NCBI RefSeq assembly: GCF_002954665.1
Contig: NZ_MSCM01000001.1
Span: 928,362-992,361, forward strand
DNA: 64,000 bases
DNA from: Polaribacter glomeratus
GTDB lineage: Bacteria > Bacteroidota > Bacteroidia > Flavobacteriales > Flavobacteriaceae
Direction: 5' to 3'
The notes beneath the pieces were generated by a model. The model saw only the letters and a program-made list of their open reading frames with translations. It was not told the origin of the DNA and did no database searches. Positions 1 to 10,187 of the stretch are shown piece after piece. Within the stretch, counting starts at the first letter, position 1; every line of letters starts with the position of its first letter. Position numbers and translations under genes: made by a program.

Positions 1-2
1 CA

Positions 3-680
3 GAGGGAATTATTAAAGACATTGCAGATGGAAATCCGTCTAAAATTGTTCAAACTTATGTAAACTCTCCTTTAATTTGGGGAATTCATGTATCAGCAAA
101 TTCAACGTTTAAAAAAATTGAAGACTTAGAACATGCTACTATTGCAATTAGTAGGTTTGGTTCTGGTTCACATTTAATGGCAATTGTAAATGCAAATAAC
201 CAAAACTGGGACGCTAAAAAGTTGAAATTTAAAGTTGTTGGTGATTTGCAAGGCGGTATTGATGCGCTTACAAACGGTGAAGCAGATTATTTTATGTGGG
301 AGCATTTTACAACAAAGCCTTTAGTTGATAATGGTACTTTTAGAAGAATCGACGATTGCCCAACTCCTTGGCCATGTTTTGTAGTTGCTGTTAGAAATGA
401 AATTTTGTCAACCAATTTTGAGGAAGTTAAAAAAGTTTTAGATATTATAAATGCTGAAACTAAAAACTTTAAAAGTATCGATCAGATTGATAAAATCTTG
501 GCTAAAAGATATAAGCAACAAATAGATGACATTCAAAATTGGTTAAAAATTACAGAATGGAATGATGGAAAACCAATTACCAAAAATTTAATTACTCGCA
601 TTCAAAATAAAATGGTAAAGTTTAACGTTATTGAAGAGAAGAAAAACTCAGGTGATTTCATAAAAAACATGTACATTTAA
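3..680 (+). CDS. ABC-type substrate-binding protein, 3' part (truncated by window edge)
   Basis: The reading frame is open from the first bases, so the gene starts before the window; 225 residues are visible. The segment reading LEHATIAISRFGSGSHLMAI, followed by an alternating alpha/beta pattern, resembles the periplasmic-binding-protein-like II fold of SsuA/ThiY/NMT1-type proteins, which bind small organic ligands such as sulfonates or thiamine precursors for an ABC importer. No signal peptide can be judged because the N-terminus is missing. An internal ATG at 177 lies in the middle of the domain and is not the true start. The ligand cannot be told from the sequence, and no permease or ATPase gene is visible downstream. 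The next gene begins 18 bases after the stop. Confidence 0.7.
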   Translation, partial: EGIIKDIADGNPSKIVQTYVNSPLIWGIHVSANSTFKKIEDLEHATIAISRFGSGSHLMAIVNANNQNWDAKKLKFKVVGDLQGGIDALTNGEADYFMWEHFTTKPLVDNGTFRRIDDCPTPWPCFVVAVRNEILSTNFEEVKKVLDIINAETKNFKSIDQIDKILAKRYKQQIDDIQNWLKITEWNDGKPITKNLITRIQNKMVKFNVIEEKKNSGDFIKNMYI

Positions 681-698
681 ATCGTAAAAAAAGAATCA

Positions 699-836
699 AT
701 GAAAAAAGCAGTATTTATTGTAGTTTGTATTTTAGGAATCAGTTGTTTTTCATCGTGTAGAAGCACAAGTTCTTCTTGTGGTTTGGCAGATAATACAACG
801 AATCAAACAATATTACAACAGGTAGATTTAGTATAA
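699..836 (+). CDS. tiny putative lipoprotein (45 aa)
   Basis: A 45-codon frame starts 18 bases after the substrate-binding protein gene and ends just before a strong terminator. The N-terminus has the form of a lipoprotein signal peptide: MKK, a hydrophobic stretch VFIVVCILGI, then Cys16 and Cys20 after small residues (SCFSSC). The rest is Ser/Thr/Asn/Gln-rich and short. It is probably co-transcribed with the preceding gene. I do not recognise the family. Its position in an operon with its own terminator and the well-formed signal sequence argue that it is a real gene and not a chance frame. Confidence 0.5.
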   Translation: MKKAVFIVVCILGISCFSSCRSTSSSCGLADNTTNQTILQQVDLV

Positions 837-867
837 ATTTGGTTGTTTCTTAATCTCAAATTCAATG

Positions 868-893
868 AATCCGCTTTTTAAGCGGATTTTTTT
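868..893 (+). terminator. intrinsic terminator
   Basis: An 8-bp stem aatccgct/agcggatt is followed by a run of T. It closes the substrate-binding protein and small lipoprotein operon. Confidence 0.8.
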
Positions 894-928
894 GTGAACT
901 TGCAAGGCCATACTATCATACTTACTTG

Positions 929-1591
929 TTACCATACTATTGGCTTCGCTCCTATTTTTTTTAAAAAAGTATTCGTTTTTGAAAATTGTTTACTACCAAA
1001 CCAACCCCTCCAAGCTCCTAATGGAGAAGGATGAGGCGCTATAAATAGTGTATGTTTTTTACTATCGATCAATACCTTTTTACTTTCAGCAAATTTTCCC
1101 CAAAGTAAAAAAACCACATTCTCTTTTTCTTCTGATATTTGTTTGATTACTTCATCCGTAAAAGTTTCCCAACCCATTTTCTGATGACTTCCAGCTTCGT
1201 GAGCTCTTACAGTTAATGTTGCATTCAATAATAAAACACCTTGTTTTGCCCATTTTTCTAGATTTCCACTTTGTGGGATTTCTTTGTCTAAATCTGAAGC
1301 AAGTTCTTTGAATATATTTTTTAAAGAAGGTGGATGTTTTATTCCGTCTTTTACTGAAAAGCACAAACCATTTGCTTGGTTTTCATCGTGATAAGGATCT
1401 TGACCAATAATAACCACTTTTAAATCATTTAAAGAACAAAAGTCAAAAGCAGCGAAGATGTCTTTTTCCTTTGGATAACAAGTGTAATTTTTATATTCTG
1501 AAGAAACAAAACTTGCTAATTCTTTGAAATAAGGTTTTTTAAATTGAGGTTGTAGAATAGTTGACCAAGATTCAGAAAGATTTAAGTTCAT
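929..1591 (-). CDS. ung: uracil-DNA glycosylase
   Basis: Family 1 uracil-DNA glycosylase, which removes uracil from DNA as the first step of base excision repair. At 220 residues it is the usual length. The catalytic water-activating motif GQDPYH is at residues 63-68 (Asp65), and the HPSPLGAWRGWFG DNA-intercalation and uracil-recognition motif begins at His187. The start codon (ATG, MNLNLSESW) fits the family. A perfect TAnnTTTG-type -7 element (TATCTTTG, reverse strand, 1617-1624) lies about 25 bases upstream of the start, but no well-spaced TTG was found. The gene is transcribed divergently from the large surface-protein gene, with operator A between them. Confidence 0.97.
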   Translation of the reverse strand: MNLNLSESWSTILQPQFKKPYFKELASFVSSEYKNYTCYPKEKDIFAAFDFCSLNDLKVVIIGQDPYHDENQANGLCFSVKDGIKHPPSLKNIFKELASDLDKEIPQSGNLEKWAKQGVLLLNATLTVRAHEAGSHQKMGWETFTDEVIKQISEEKENVVFLLWGKFAESKKVLIDSKKHTLFIAPHPSPLGAWRGWFGSKQFSKTNTFLKKIGAKPIVW

Positions 1592-1645
1592 TTATACTTC
1601 AATTTAATAATAACGTCAAAGATATTTAATTTAATCAAATACTTC

Positions 1646-1713
1646 GTTCCTTAAATGAAACAAGCAGTTCCTTAAATGCCAATTTGTTGTTCTCTTTTAC
1701 AATCTTAAATTTA
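1646..1713 (+). promoter_or_regulatory. Promoter A with paired 21-bp direct repeats (predicted LytTR operator)
   Basis: Two identical 12-mers, GTTCCTTAAATG, lie at 1646-1657 and 1667-1678, exactly 21 bases apart. Five bases later comes TTG (1684-1686), then 19 bases, then TAAATTTA (1706-1713), a 7/8 match to the Bacteroidetes -7 element. The same geometry recurs at 10353-10420 and 14745-14812. The second repeat is preceded by CA, giving a CAGTT core like that of LytTR-binding sites. That the LytTR protein encoded at 17725 binds here is inference. Confidence 0.7.
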
Positions 1714-2014
1714 TACAAATTGAAAAAAAACTTAAAGCTATGAAAAAAGAAAAGAACTTATTTAATCATAATATAAGTATTTACAAATAATGTGCTTTAG
1801 AATGTCAATAAATTCTATTCCTACTGTTAAATAAATAGTATTTATAAGCCTTTTCTAAAAGGTTGTACAGAAAATTGAACATTTAAAACATCCACTCATT
1901 TTATTAAAAATCTCTAATTCTACAATTATGTTTTCTATAATTAGAACAGCATAAACATTGCTGCTTTTTTCTTAGAATTCTAATTTATTATTAATCAAAA
2001 AAATCAAAAAAGTT
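1714..2014 (+). other. long 5' leader of the DUF11/TSP3 gene, with a 16-codon frame and a weak hairpin
   Basis: If transcription starts about 7 bases after promoter A, the leader is roughly 290 nt. That is far longer than at promoter B (about 25 nt). It holds a 16-codon frame (1740-1790, ATG to TAA) placed about where the gene start sits at promoter B. It also holds a weak hairpin with T-run at 1947-1970 (stem cagca/tgctg). A second promoter closer to 2015 is possible (TTG at 1959, TAATTTAT about 20 bases on), but the match is poor. Confidence 0.35.
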
Positions 2015-5000
2015 ATGAAAACAAAAAAACATGTAATCAAACCTTTAAAAAGAATGGGGCTTTCCAAAAGCTGCTTTCTTTTCCTGCTATTATTTGTGTC
2101 TTTTAGTGTAAAAGGGCAAATAAATAGATCTAATACAGTTAGTGTTGGTAACAACAGAATGTATAAAGCTACAACTGTTAATTCTATAAAAACTGGCGCA
2201 TTATTTAGTTACACACTATATGTTACAATATATGGAGATGGTAATTTAGTAACATTAACAGACCAATTACCACCCGAATTAGAATTTGTGGGAAATAGTA
2301 ACAATATTGCCATCTCACCTCAAGTATTTGCGAACACAGCTGCAAAAGGTCAAAATAATAATTTAGTAACAGTTGTGCTACAAGCACCATCTGATGGTAG
2401 TAGTTCTTCTGTTGAAATATTAATTCCTGTAAGGTTTAAAGGTGGTATTACAGCTAATGGCACTATAGCAAAAAACTCTGCAACTATTTCGACAAATGAT
2501 CAGTCTGCAACTACAAACCCAATTACTGTAACTGCAATTGCAATTTTAAATTGGGAAATTAAAAAAGAAATAATTGAACCCACACAAAAAGACCCAAATA
2601 CAGGTGAATGGATTGTAGCACCTGGAGCTACTGCTAGGTTTAGAATAACTGTTAAAGAAAAAAACCCGCAAGACAATTTTGGTGTTTTAAATTTAACAAA
2701 CTTACAAATATTAGAAGCACCACAACCATCCAATGTCACTATGAATCTTGTAGCTACTGGAGGTAATAATAACATTCCTTTAAGTCTATTAAATTTAAAT
2801 ACAAGCACTAACATTATTACGAGTACCAATTCTCAGACTTTCTTAAATGCAACAGAAACATTTAGCTCGTTTTACATTGATATAGACATCACCTACCCAT
2901 CAAACTTACCAGTAAACACAACTACTTGTTTTGGTAATGTTGCAGATATTACTGCAAATTATGCTTCTTTAACAACAAATAACACCTTTACTGCTAGTAG
3001 TGATGCTGATCTTAATTGTATTTATATAAGCAACTATTGCGTATTAAATAATTGTAATCGTGTAAATTTTGATTACAGTTTTAAAAAATATGTTAGCGGT
3101 AACAAAAAAACAGTTGGTTGTAATCTTTACTATATTATGGAATTTCATAATTCATCTACATCTGGAGAGGTTATTGAAAACGCACAAATAAGCGATATAT
3201 TTCCAACGAACATTAATGTTAATCAAGTAATGATTCAGGTTTTTAAACCGGGTTCTGGAACTGGGTCTATACCACATTCAGGTTCATATTCTTTTGGTGG
3301 ATCTGCAATTAATTATTCTACTTCTGGAAATATGTATATAGATACAACAGCAGACCCATCGTCTCTAATAGTTGATTTAAGCTCAAACCTTGACCCAGAA
3401 TATCAGATAAAAGTTCAAGTTCGTTTCACTATTGATCTTAATGTACAACCTGGTACAACAATTATTAATGACGCTACAACAGAATTTAACTTTTTAAATA
3501 ATACTCAGATAATTGACTCAGCAAGAAATTCTTTTAATGTTGAAACACCAGAACCAGAACTTCATATTCAAAAGTTAGTTTGTCAAGGTTATAACTCCTA
3601 TCATAATCCAGGAGATATAATTCGTTACAGATTATTAATATTTAATAAAGGTACAGATGCTCTAAATAATGTTGTTATTGAAGATGAATTAGATCCTAAT
3701 TTCGAATTCCTACCCAGTACGGTAAGTTATTATTCCTATGCGCCTTCTAACCCAAATAGTTTCAGTACTATTTGCAACCCAACAATATCAGGTAATTATA
3801 GTAATTGGGGCTTAACTTTTAGCCAAACTCCAACAAATTATGGTGCAACAAATTTAAAATGGACAGTACCTTCTATCGGCCCACTTTGTGGTAACACTTC
3901 TACATCACATAATAACTATATAGAGTTTGATGTTAAAATTAAGGAAAATGCACCTCCAGGTTCTTATTATAATAAATTTACAGTAAATGGAGACGAACTA
4001 ACAACCCCTAAATCATCAAACGATTCTAAAATAAATGTTAAAGTTTTAGCAGGTAATAAAGTTATTAAATTACAAAGTTTAGACAATGGTACAACGTGGA
4101 CAAACTCTACAGTAACGCCAAATGTTTTGCCCAGACAAAATATTTTATACCGACTAAACATTAAAAACCTTGGTAATTTAGAGTTTAAAGATTTGGTTAT
4201 TACAGATGCTTTGCCAAATGTTAATTTCACTCCAAATTCAGAAACAATATCATTATCTACAGGCGGAAGTAATTTTATTATAAACACCACAGATTTTAGT
4301 ACTAATTTTAGTAATAATACTTTAACGGTATCTTCTTTACCTAATTTCTTATTTGTTTATGGAGATGAAATTAATATAGACATACCTGCAACAGTTGTTA
4401 CAACTGTACAACTTAATAGTGAAATTTGTAATACTTTTAATTATACAGCTATTGATCAATACAATGGTTTATCGACACAAAACTTAACTCCTGCTCCAGT
4501 TTGTGTTGTTGTTAAAGACAATTGCCCAGGCATAGAAAATGCAGATCAAATAGACACAGATGAAGATGGTATTGGTGATGCTTGTGATAATTGTTCAATG
4601 GTAATTAACCCTAATCAATTAGATTCTGATGGTAATGGTATTGGTGATGCTTGTGAACCGCCAGTTGAAGAAGTAGATTGTTATACATTTGATGAAGAGT
4701 TTAATAAAGAAAATTGGATAAATGATAATCTAAAAGATATTTCTTTTGAAAAAGATGAAGAACATCAAAATTTTATAGCATTTAAGAATAATGAAAAAGA
4801 ATCTAGTCTTATAAATAACAAAGACTTTACTGGTGATTGGTTAAAGTTTTTTCCAGGAAATTGTATGTGTTTCGATTTTATAGTAAGCTATAAAGATAAA
4901 TCGAATAACAATATTGGAACAGCTCCAAAACTAGCAATATATACAGGATCATCTATAACCTCAATTGGTCAAATAAATACGAGACTAAGAGCAGTTTTTG

Positions 5001-7078
5001 TAGGGAATGCATCAAACCCAATCTTACCAAATAATATTTGGGGTAACTATTGTTTACCAATTTACGAGGCAACTAATAATACAATACCTAGCAATAGTTT
5101 AGGAAACTGGCAATTATTTAAACCAAATAGTACTACACAATTAACAGGCTCTGATGCAGTAAATGCTTGGAATCAATTAATTATTGAAGTTACAGGTATT
5201 TTATTTGAATCAGAATACGATGGTTCTTTTACAGAAACCATTGGGTTAGACAACTTTTGTGCATCAGATTGTGAACCACCTTGTAAAGGAGACAAAGATT
5301 CTGATGGAGATGGTATACCAGATGAATGTGATAATTGTCCAGAAAAATACAATCCTAATCAAGAAGATTCTAATAATGATGGTATTGGTGATGTTTGTTG
5401 TGAAGGCAAAGAAGACAGAGATAAAGATGGAATCCCTGATGATTGTGACAATTGTCCAACAAGATACAACCCAGACCAAAAAGATACAGATGGAGATGGA
5501 AAAGGTGATCTTTGTGATCTTGATTGTGTAGAAGGACCAGATTTTGATAAAGATGGTTGGCTAGATGCCTGTGATAATTGTCCTAAAAATTACAACCCAA
5601 ATCAGTCTGATATTGATAATGACGGATTAGGTGATTTTTGTGATCCTGATTTTGTAGTTGATTCTGATGGTGATGGAATACCAGATAATAAAGACAATTG
5701 TCCAGACACAAAAAACCCAGAACAAACAGATTCAGATGGTGATGGTATAGGTGATGCTTGTGATAATTGTATAGAAATAGCAAACACAGATCAATTAGAT
5801 TCAGATGGTGATGGTGTTGGTGATGTTTGCGACCCTCCTAACTGTGGAGATATAGATACTGATGGTATTGGTGATGCTTGTGATAATTGCCCAAATACTG
5901 TAAATCCAGATCAATTAGATGTAAATAATGATGGTAAAGGTGATGCATGTTACCCACCAAACCCTTGTGTAGATATTGATACTGATGAAGATGGCATTTT
6001 TGATTTATGCGATAATTGCCCTAAAACTAAAAACGAAGATCAATTAGATACGGATGGCGATGGTATTGGAGATATTTGTGACCCAACACCTTGTGGCATA
6101 GAAGATAAAGATAAAGACGGCACCCCAGATTTATGTGATAATTGCCCAGAAATTTCAAACCCAAACCAAGAAGATACAGATAAAGATGGTATTGGAGACG
6201 CTTGTAAAGACTGTGATAAAGATACAGATGGTGATGGAGTTCTAGACTTAGTTGATAACTGCCCAACAAGACACAACCCAGATCAATTAGATACTGATGG
6301 TGATGGTCTTGGAGATGTTTGTGATTTTATAAACCCAATATGTTGTATAGATTTTGGTTGGAATGATATTTTCTATGAAATGGACCCAGATATAGGGGTA
6401 ATAAAAGTTGTAGATGATTATGACTTTACCTTAGATTCTGATTTTATTACAGATTATAAAGTAACGTTAGTTTATTCAGACATAAAACATAGTAAAGTAG
6501 AAAATGGAAAATTACCAGCTAAAATTTCTTTATATCCTTTAAAAAGTTCAATTTCTAACGAAAAATTAGAATTAAAAGAACCAATTTACGGAAATGATGA
6601 TAAAGGTAATACTGTTTTTAATGAGATTTCTTGGTGGACAGAAGCTGGTGTTAGTTTTAGAGAAAAAAATAATTTAAAAATAGCATATTCATTACCATAT
6701 TATAAAGATTGTACAGATTGCGATTACATAGCAACCTTATATTTTAAAGTTTCTGTAATTGATAAACATGGCAACTATAAAGAAGAACTAATTTTAAGAA
6801 CAGTTGAAATTAAAAACAATGTAGTTTTAAAAACTACGCAAGAAAGTAGTAAACAATCGTTTTTAATTTATCCAAATCCTGTAAAGGAGTACATGAATAT
6901 TTTTTCTCAAATTGCAGGAAAAAGTGTTTTGTATGATATTAATGGCAAAGAATTAAGAAATTTCGGTATAAATGTAGGTGACAATAAAATTAAAGTTACC
7001 AATTTACCAAAAGGAGTTTACATTCTTAAAACAATGGGAGATAACTTAAATAATACCTCTAAAATTGTAATAGAATAA
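2015..7078 (+). CDS. large T9SS-secreted surface protein: DUF11 repeats, thrombospondin type 3 repeats, type A sorting domain
   Basis: 1687 residues. An N-terminal signal peptide (hydrophobic [16 protein letters not shown], cleaved near GQ) is followed by about five DUF11-like immunoglobulin-type repeats over residues 37-830. Calcium-binding thrombospondin type 3 repeats (DxDxDGxGDxCDNC pattern) occur at about 836-880 and about 1089-1440. A roughly 200-residue domain between them ([16 protein letters not shown]...) resembles a jelly-roll binding domain. The end ([16 protein letters not shown] ... [10 protein letters not shown]) is a T9SS type A sorting domain, so the protein is predicted to cross the outer membrane by the type IX system and be anchored or released. 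Adhesion or matrix function is inferred from domain content only. It has its own terminator and lies under promoter A. The repeats are also visible in the DNA as a gatggtgatgg-type pattern. Confidence 0.9.
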   Translation: MKTKKHVIKPLKRMGLSKSCFLFLLLFVSFSVKGQINRSNTVSVGNNRMYKATTVNSIKTGALFSYTLYVTIYGDGNLVTLTDQLPPELEFVGNSNNIAISPQVFANTAAKGQNNNLVTVVLQAPSDGSSSSVEILIPVRFKGGITANGTIAKNSATISTNDQSATTNPITVTAIAILNWEIKKEIIEPTQKDPNTGEWIVAPGATARFRITVKEKNPQDNFGVLNLTNLQILEAPQPSNVTMNLVATGGNNNIPLSLLNLNTSTNIITSTNSQTFLNATETFSSFYIDIDITYPSNLPVNTTTCFGNVADITANYASLTTNNTFTASSDADLNCIYISNYCVLNNCNRVNFDYSFKKYVSGNKKTVGCNLYYIMEFHNSSTSGEVIENAQISDIFPTNINVNQVMIQVFKPGSGTGSIPHSGSYSFGGSAINYSTSGNMYIDTTADPSSLIVDLSSNLDPEYQIKVQVRFTIDLNVQPGTTIINDATTEFNFLNNTQIIDSARNSFNVETPEPELHIQKLVCQGYNSYHNPGDIIRYRLLIFNKGTDALNNVVIEDELDPNFEFLPSTVSYYSYAPSNPNSFSTICNPTISGNYSNWGLTFSQTPTNYGATNLKWTVPSIGPLCGNTSTSHNNYIEFDVKIKENAPPGSYYNKFTVNGDELTTPKSSNDSKINVKVLAGNKVIKLQSLDNGTTWTNSTVTPNVLPRQNILYRLNIKNLGNLEFKDLVITDALPNVNFTPNSETISLSTGGSNFIINTTDFSTNFSNNTLTVSSLPNFLFVYGDEINIDIPATVVTTVQLNSEICNTFNYTAIDQYNGLSTQNLTPAPVCVVVKDNCPGIENADQIDTDEDGIGDACDNCSMVINPNQLDSDGNGIGDACEPPVEEVDCYTFDEEFNKENWINDNLKDISFEKDEEHQNFIAFKNNEKESSLINNKDFTGDWLKFFPGNCMCFDFIVSYKDKSNNNIGTAPKLAIYTGSSITSIGQINTRLRAVFVGNASNPILPNNIWGNYCLPIYEATNNTIPSNSLGNWQLFKPNSTTQLTGSDAVNAWNQLIIEVTGILFESEYDGSFTETIGLDNFCASDCEPPCKGDKDSDGDGIPDECDNCPEKYNPNQEDSNNDGIGDVCCEGKEDRDKDGIPDDCDNCPTRYNPDQKDTDGDGKGDLCDLDCVEGPDFDKDGWLDACDNCPKNYNPNQSDIDNDGLGDFCDPDFVVDSDGDGIPDNKDNCPDTKNPEQTDSDGDGIGDACDNCIEIANTDQLDSDGDGVGDVCDPPNCGDIDTDGIGDACDNCPNTVNPDQLDVNNDGKGDACYPPNPCVDIDTDEDGIFDLCDNCPKTKNEDQLDTDGDGIGDICDPTPCGIEDKDKDGTPDLCDNCPEISNPNQEDTDKDGIGDACKDCDKDTDGDGVLDLVDNCPTRHNPDQLDTDGDGLGDVCDFINPICCIDFGWNDIFYEMDPDIGVIKVVDDYDFTLDSDFITDYKVTLVYSDIKHSKVENGKLPAKISLYPLKSSISNEKLELKEPIYGNDDKGNTVFNEISWWTEAGVSFREKNNLKIAYSLPYYKDCTDCDYIATLYFKVSVIDKHGNYKEELILRTVEIKNNVVLKTTQESSKQSFLIYPNPVKEYMNIFSQIAGKSVLYDINGKELRNFGINVGDNKIKVTNLPKGVYILKTMGDNLNNTSKIVIE

Positions 7079-7086
7079 TAAAATAG

Positions 7087-7122
7087 AAAACCTCACAGAC
7101 ATTTATGTCTGTGAGGTTTTTT
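7087..7122 (+). terminator. intrinsic terminator
   Basis: A 14-bp perfect stem (aaaacctcacagac/gtctgtgaggtttt, 7087-7100 and 7107-7120) with a 6-base loop and T-run directly follows the large surface-protein gene. Confidence 0.9.
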
Positions 7123-7150
7123 AATATAAACTCTTTTAAAATTTAAAACT

Positions 7151-7759
7151 ATGAAAACAATTAAAAAATCTACTCCAATTATTTTATCAATTACAGCGGT
7201 ACTACTATTCTTAACCTTTGGAACAGGCTGCCGAGATAGTGATGAAATAACGCCTACACCTGTAAATTTAAACGAACATTTTAGATATTCTTTAGATGGC
7301 GGAAGTACTTATAAGGAAATAGATTTAAACCAAGTAACAGCTAAATACAGACCTGACCCTAATGGTATAGAGAGTTTTAATATCGTGATTATACCAGCTG
7401 CCAGTACTAATCTTGTAGAAAAACTAACAGCAACTTTTTATTTGCAAAATTTTGGGAGCTTTATAAGCAGTTCACCAAACCAAACTAATTATTTATGGGG
7501 TATTCCAGGCTTTGACACCAGATCAACTACAAGTAACACTTTTTTCTTTTCTGATATAACCAGACCTGTTATATTCAATGTAGGAGCCTTTATAAATAAT
7601 CAAATTACTACTACAGTTACAGAATACCCAACAACTGTAAACAGCCCAACAGAAGGTTATATTGCATTTACTTTTAGTGGAACCTATGTAGTAGACCAAA
7701 ATAATCCTTTAATAACTGGTTCAATTATGGGAAGTGCACGTATTAAAAGAACAGAGTAA
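7151..7759 (+). CDS. lipoprotein of unknown function (202 aa)
   Basis: The signal peptide MKTIKKSTPIILSITAVLLF ends in a lipobox, FGTGC, with the lipidated cysteine at residue 27. The first mature residues are C-RDSDEITPT. The acidic stretch right after Cys resembles the lipoprotein export signals that send Bacteroidetes lipoproteins to the outer face of the outer membrane. The remainder is predicted beta-rich with no family I recognise. It is the first gene of a tight group (14-base gap to the Lgt-like gene, then 11 bases to a second lipoprotein), so all three are probably one transcript. The neighbourhood suggests a cell-surface role and that its Cys could be a substrate of the adjacent Lgt-like enzyme; both are inferences. 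Confidence 0.75.
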   Translation: MKTIKKSTPIILSITAVLLFLTFGTGCRDSDEITPTPVNLNEHFRYSLDGGSTYKEIDLNQVTAKYRPDPNGIESFNIVIIPAASTNLVEKLTATFYLQNFGSFISSSPNQTNYLWGIPGFDTRSTTSNTFFFSDITRPVIFNVGAFINNQITTTVTEYPTTVNSPTEGYIAFTFSGTYVVDQNNPLITGSIMGSARIKRTE

Positions 7760-7773
7760 ATATTTATTATAAA

Positions 7774-8523
7774 ATGTATCCAAAAATAATAGAATATCAA
7801 AATATTACCATTTACACCTATGCTTTGTGCATTGTTTTAGGCACATTATTAGCTGTGATATACACAAAAATACAGACCAAAAAAGCATTAAACTTAGAGA
7901 TCCCAAACAATTTTTTCTACTTGGTTTTTACTGCAGGTTTTGTTGGCGGAAAATTATTTTTATTTTTTGAGAAGCCAATATATTATTTACAAAACCCAAA
8001 AAGTATTTTCAATATTTTTTCTGGCGGCTTTGTGTTTTATGGTTCTTTTATTTGCTGTGTTTTTACAATTATCTGGTATTTAAAAAAACATAAAACATCA
8101 GCTCTACCAATGTTAGATATTTTAGCAATTACAACAACTATTGTTCACGCAATTGGCAGAATGGGCTGCTTTTTTGCAGGTTGCTGTTATGGAAAGCCTA
8201 CCGATTCTTTTTTTGGAGTTATTTTTCCAACTACAAATAATGTTGCTGTGCATCCCACACAATTATACGAAGTGTTTTCTATACTTATAATTATGTGTTT
8301 ACTTTTTATCATCAAAAGAAATAAAAAGTTTAACGGACAAATATTTATTTCTTATATAACTCTCTACGCAATTGCAAGAAGCATTTTAGAAATTTATAGA
8401 GGAGATTACAGAGGCTTTATTCTTGATGGTTTTATATCACATTCTCAATTCATTGCCATTATTTTATTAACTATTACTGCTTATTTATATTTTAAATTAA
8501 AACAAAAAACAATAACTAATTAA
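7774..8523 (+). CDS. non-canonical prolipoprotein diacylglyceryl transferase (Lgt) family membrane protein
   Basis: 249 residues, polytopic, with the overall Lgt layout: SGGFVFYG (83-90), GRMGCFFAGCCYGKP (128-142), HPTQLYE (160-166) and RSILEIYRGDYRG (202-214). Canonical Lgt moves diacylglycerol from phosphatidylglycerol to the lipobox Cys of prolipoproteins in the inner membrane. Compared with E. coli Lgt from memory, the Arg of GRxGN (Arg129), the HPxQLYE motif and the R...E pair (Arg202, Glu206) are kept, but the essential His of FHGG is Tyr89, the Asn of RxGN is Cys132, and the NGE region is replaced by AGCC. It lies between two lipoprotein genes. It is therefore probably a specialised paralogue, not the housekeeping enzyme; whether it is active as a transferase is open. 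Confidence 0.8.
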   Translation: MYPKIIEYQNITIYTYALCIVLGTLLAVIYTKIQTKKALNLEIPNNFFYLVFTAGFVGGKLFLFFEKPIYYLQNPKSIFNIFSGGFVFYGSFICCVFTIIWYLKKHKTSALPMLDILAITTTIVHAIGRMGCFFAGCCYGKPTDSFFGVIFPTTNNVAVHPTQLYEVFSILIIMCLLFIIKRNKKFNGQIFISYITLYAIARSILEIYRGDYRGFILDGFISHSQFIAIILLTITAYLYFKLKQKTITN

Positions 8524-8534
8524 AACAAAAAATT

Positions 8535-9122
8535 ATGAAATCATTTTTAAAAAAAACGTTCCCATTTTTACTATTAATCGGGACAATCTTTATCATAGGT
8601 TCTGGATGCGGAGATGGAAACCCAGAACCTCCTCAACCAACTATTTGTGCAAGTTCAGAAAACACAATAGAAACAGCACTTTCTAGTTTAACAAATAGGT
8701 CAATGGATTTCCAAGTTCATGAGTATGTATTTACAACAAATGTTGCTGGAAATATTTGCGCTATTGGATATCAAAGTTTGGTACAAACCACACCTTTCCC
8801 TATCGATAATAGCACTGTAAGTTATAAAATAGAAATTGTTGACGGACCTGCAATTAATAGTACATTTTCGACTGCTACTATTGATTATATAACACTTAAT
8901 ACTCCTTTCGCAATAGTACCAGAGGTAAAATACACGATAAAAAGAACAGGTGGAGATGGTTTAAATTCTTCCTCAGGACGTACAGCTGCCTCAACCTTTC
9001 CATATACAAGTGGCAACATTACCTTTTTAAGTTCTAATTTTGTAGATAGCTCTAGTTCTGGCGGTGGTCCAGTTCCTAATAATGGAATCCCAAAAATTTA
9101 TTTTAAATTTGATACCAACTAA
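8535..9122 (+). CDS. lipoprotein of unknown function (195 aa)
   Basis: N-terminus MKSFLKKTFPFLLLIGTIFI runs into the lipobox IGSGC, with the predicted lipidated cysteine at residue 25, followed by GDGNPEPPQP, a Pro-rich linker. The body is Ser/Thr-rich and predicted beta, ending IYFKFDTN. It begins 11 bases after the Lgt-like gene and ends before a strong terminator, so it closes the lipoprotein/Lgt-like/lipoprotein operon. Its signal sequence resembles that of the first lipoprotein (GxGC-x-D), but the mature parts are not obviously homologous. No known domain was recognised. Confidence 0.72.
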   Translation: MKSFLKKTFPFLLLIGTIFIIGSGCGDGNPEPPQPTICASSENTIETALSSLTNRSMDFQVHEYVFTTNVAGNICAIGYQSLVQTTPFPIDNSTVSYKIEIVDGPAINSTFSTATIDYITLNTPFAIVPEVKYTIKRTGGDGLNSSSGRTAASTFPYTSGNITFLSSNFVDSSSSGGGPVPNNGIPKIYFKFDTN

Positions 9123-9146
9123 AAGTGTAAACTTAAAACAATAAGC

Positions 9147-9177
9147 AAACGAGTGTTAAAAATTAACACTCGTTTTT
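9147..9177 (+). terminator. intrinsic terminator
   Basis: A 13-bp stem (aaacgagtgttaa/ttaacactcgttt) with a 3-base loop and short T-run closes the lipoprotein operon. Confidence 0.85.
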
Positions 9178-9191
9178 AGTCTTTAGTAAAA

Positions 9192-10121
9192 ATGAAAACC
9201 ATACTCGCTTATCTAAAAAAGCATTTTAAACAAGATTATAAAAGGGGAACTTACTTTCTTTTTTTCTTATTTTTAGGAATTTTAATTTTCCTTAACCACA
9301 CCACCAATTTTCCGATTCTTTTTTTTAAGAATCAGCAAGAATCTTTATGGATTTACGGATATTATTTTTTATTTTTTGGATTTGCATACTACTCATCCAT
9401 TGCAATAATAGCCGTTACAAAATCTGAATACACTTTTCTAAAATCCTTCTATTTTTGGATTACAAGTCTGTTTGCTATACTACTCGTTAGTCTCCGATTT
9501 GGTTTTTTAGACTATTTTAGTTGGATACAAAAAAATATTGCGCCTCAAAAAATACTTTTTTACACTACAATTATTTCAAGAAGTATTAGGTTTATAATCT
9601 TTTCATTCGGAATTGCATTTTTTTATTTTTTGTTTGAAAAAAATAATAGAAATTTTTATGGTTTTTCCTTTAAAAACGTGAAATGGAAACCTTATTTAGT
9701 ATTGCTATTAATTGTGTTTCCATTTATTATTTTCGCATCGTTTCAACCGAGTTTTTTACAACAATATCCCACTATTGGGAATGCGGGTACATTTATAAAT
9801 AAATGGATTGCCTTGGCAATTTACGAACCAATATATTTAATTGATTTTGTTACTATTGAATGGTTTTTTAGAGGTTTTTTAATTTTAGGAATGGTAAAGT
9901 TTTTAGGCTCTAAAGCTATTTTACCTATGGTAGCGTTGTATGCCTTTTTTCATATAGGAAAACCTACAGGAGAAATCATTGGGTCTGTTTTTGGTGGTTA
10001 TATTTTAGGCATTGTTTCTCTACACAGTCGATCAATTATTGGTGGAATAATCATTCATATAGGTGTTGCTTTTTTGATGGATGCAATGGCAGTTCTTCAA
10101 AAATGTGCTACTTGTTCTTGA
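9192..10121 (+). CDS. CPBP family intramembrane metalloprotease
   Basis: 309 residues with about eight predicted membrane segments. The CPBP (Abi/Rce1-like) signatures are in the C-terminal half: IEWFFRG (Glu223, Arg227), the FFH motif (His254) and IIHIGVAFLMD (His289). The first motif has one Glu where many members have EE. Family members cleave prenylated or lipidated peptides or act in bacteriocin self-immunity; the substrate here is unknown. It starts 15 bases after the terminator of the lipoprotein operon and may be partly read-through. Being next to lipoproteins and an Lgt-like enzyme suggests a role in processing membrane-anchored proteins, which is inference only. Confidence 0.85.
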   Translation: MKTILAYLKKHFKQDYKRGTYFLFFLFLGILIFLNHTTNFPILFFKNQQESLWIYGYYFLFFGFAYYSSIAIIAVTKSEYTFLKSFYFWITSLFAILLVSLRFGFLDYFSWIQKNIAPQKILFYTTIISRSIRFIIFSFGIAFFYFLFEKNNRNFYGFSFKNVKWKPYLVLLLIVFPFIIFASFQPSFLQQYPTIGNAGTFINKWIALAIYEPIYLIDFVTIEWFFRGFLILGMVKFLGSKAILPMVALYAFFHIGKPTGEIIGSVFGGYILGIVSLHSRSIIGGIIIHIGVAFLMDAMAVLQKCATCS

Positions 10122-10187
10122 AAGATCATTGCTAATAAAAACGACTTACCTCTTATCAGGACAGACTACTATTCTATAAAAGCGCAC

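Noticed and set aside
1152..1364. A 70-codon minus-strand frame within ung
   Set aside because: It overlaps the well-supported uracil-DNA glycosylase in another frame and has basic, non-protein-like composition.
5264..6276. Several open frames on both strands inside the TSP3 region of the large surface protein
   Set aside because: They are shadows of the repetitive gatggtgatgg DNA. Their translations are low-complexity repeats and the TSP3 frame is clearly the coding one.
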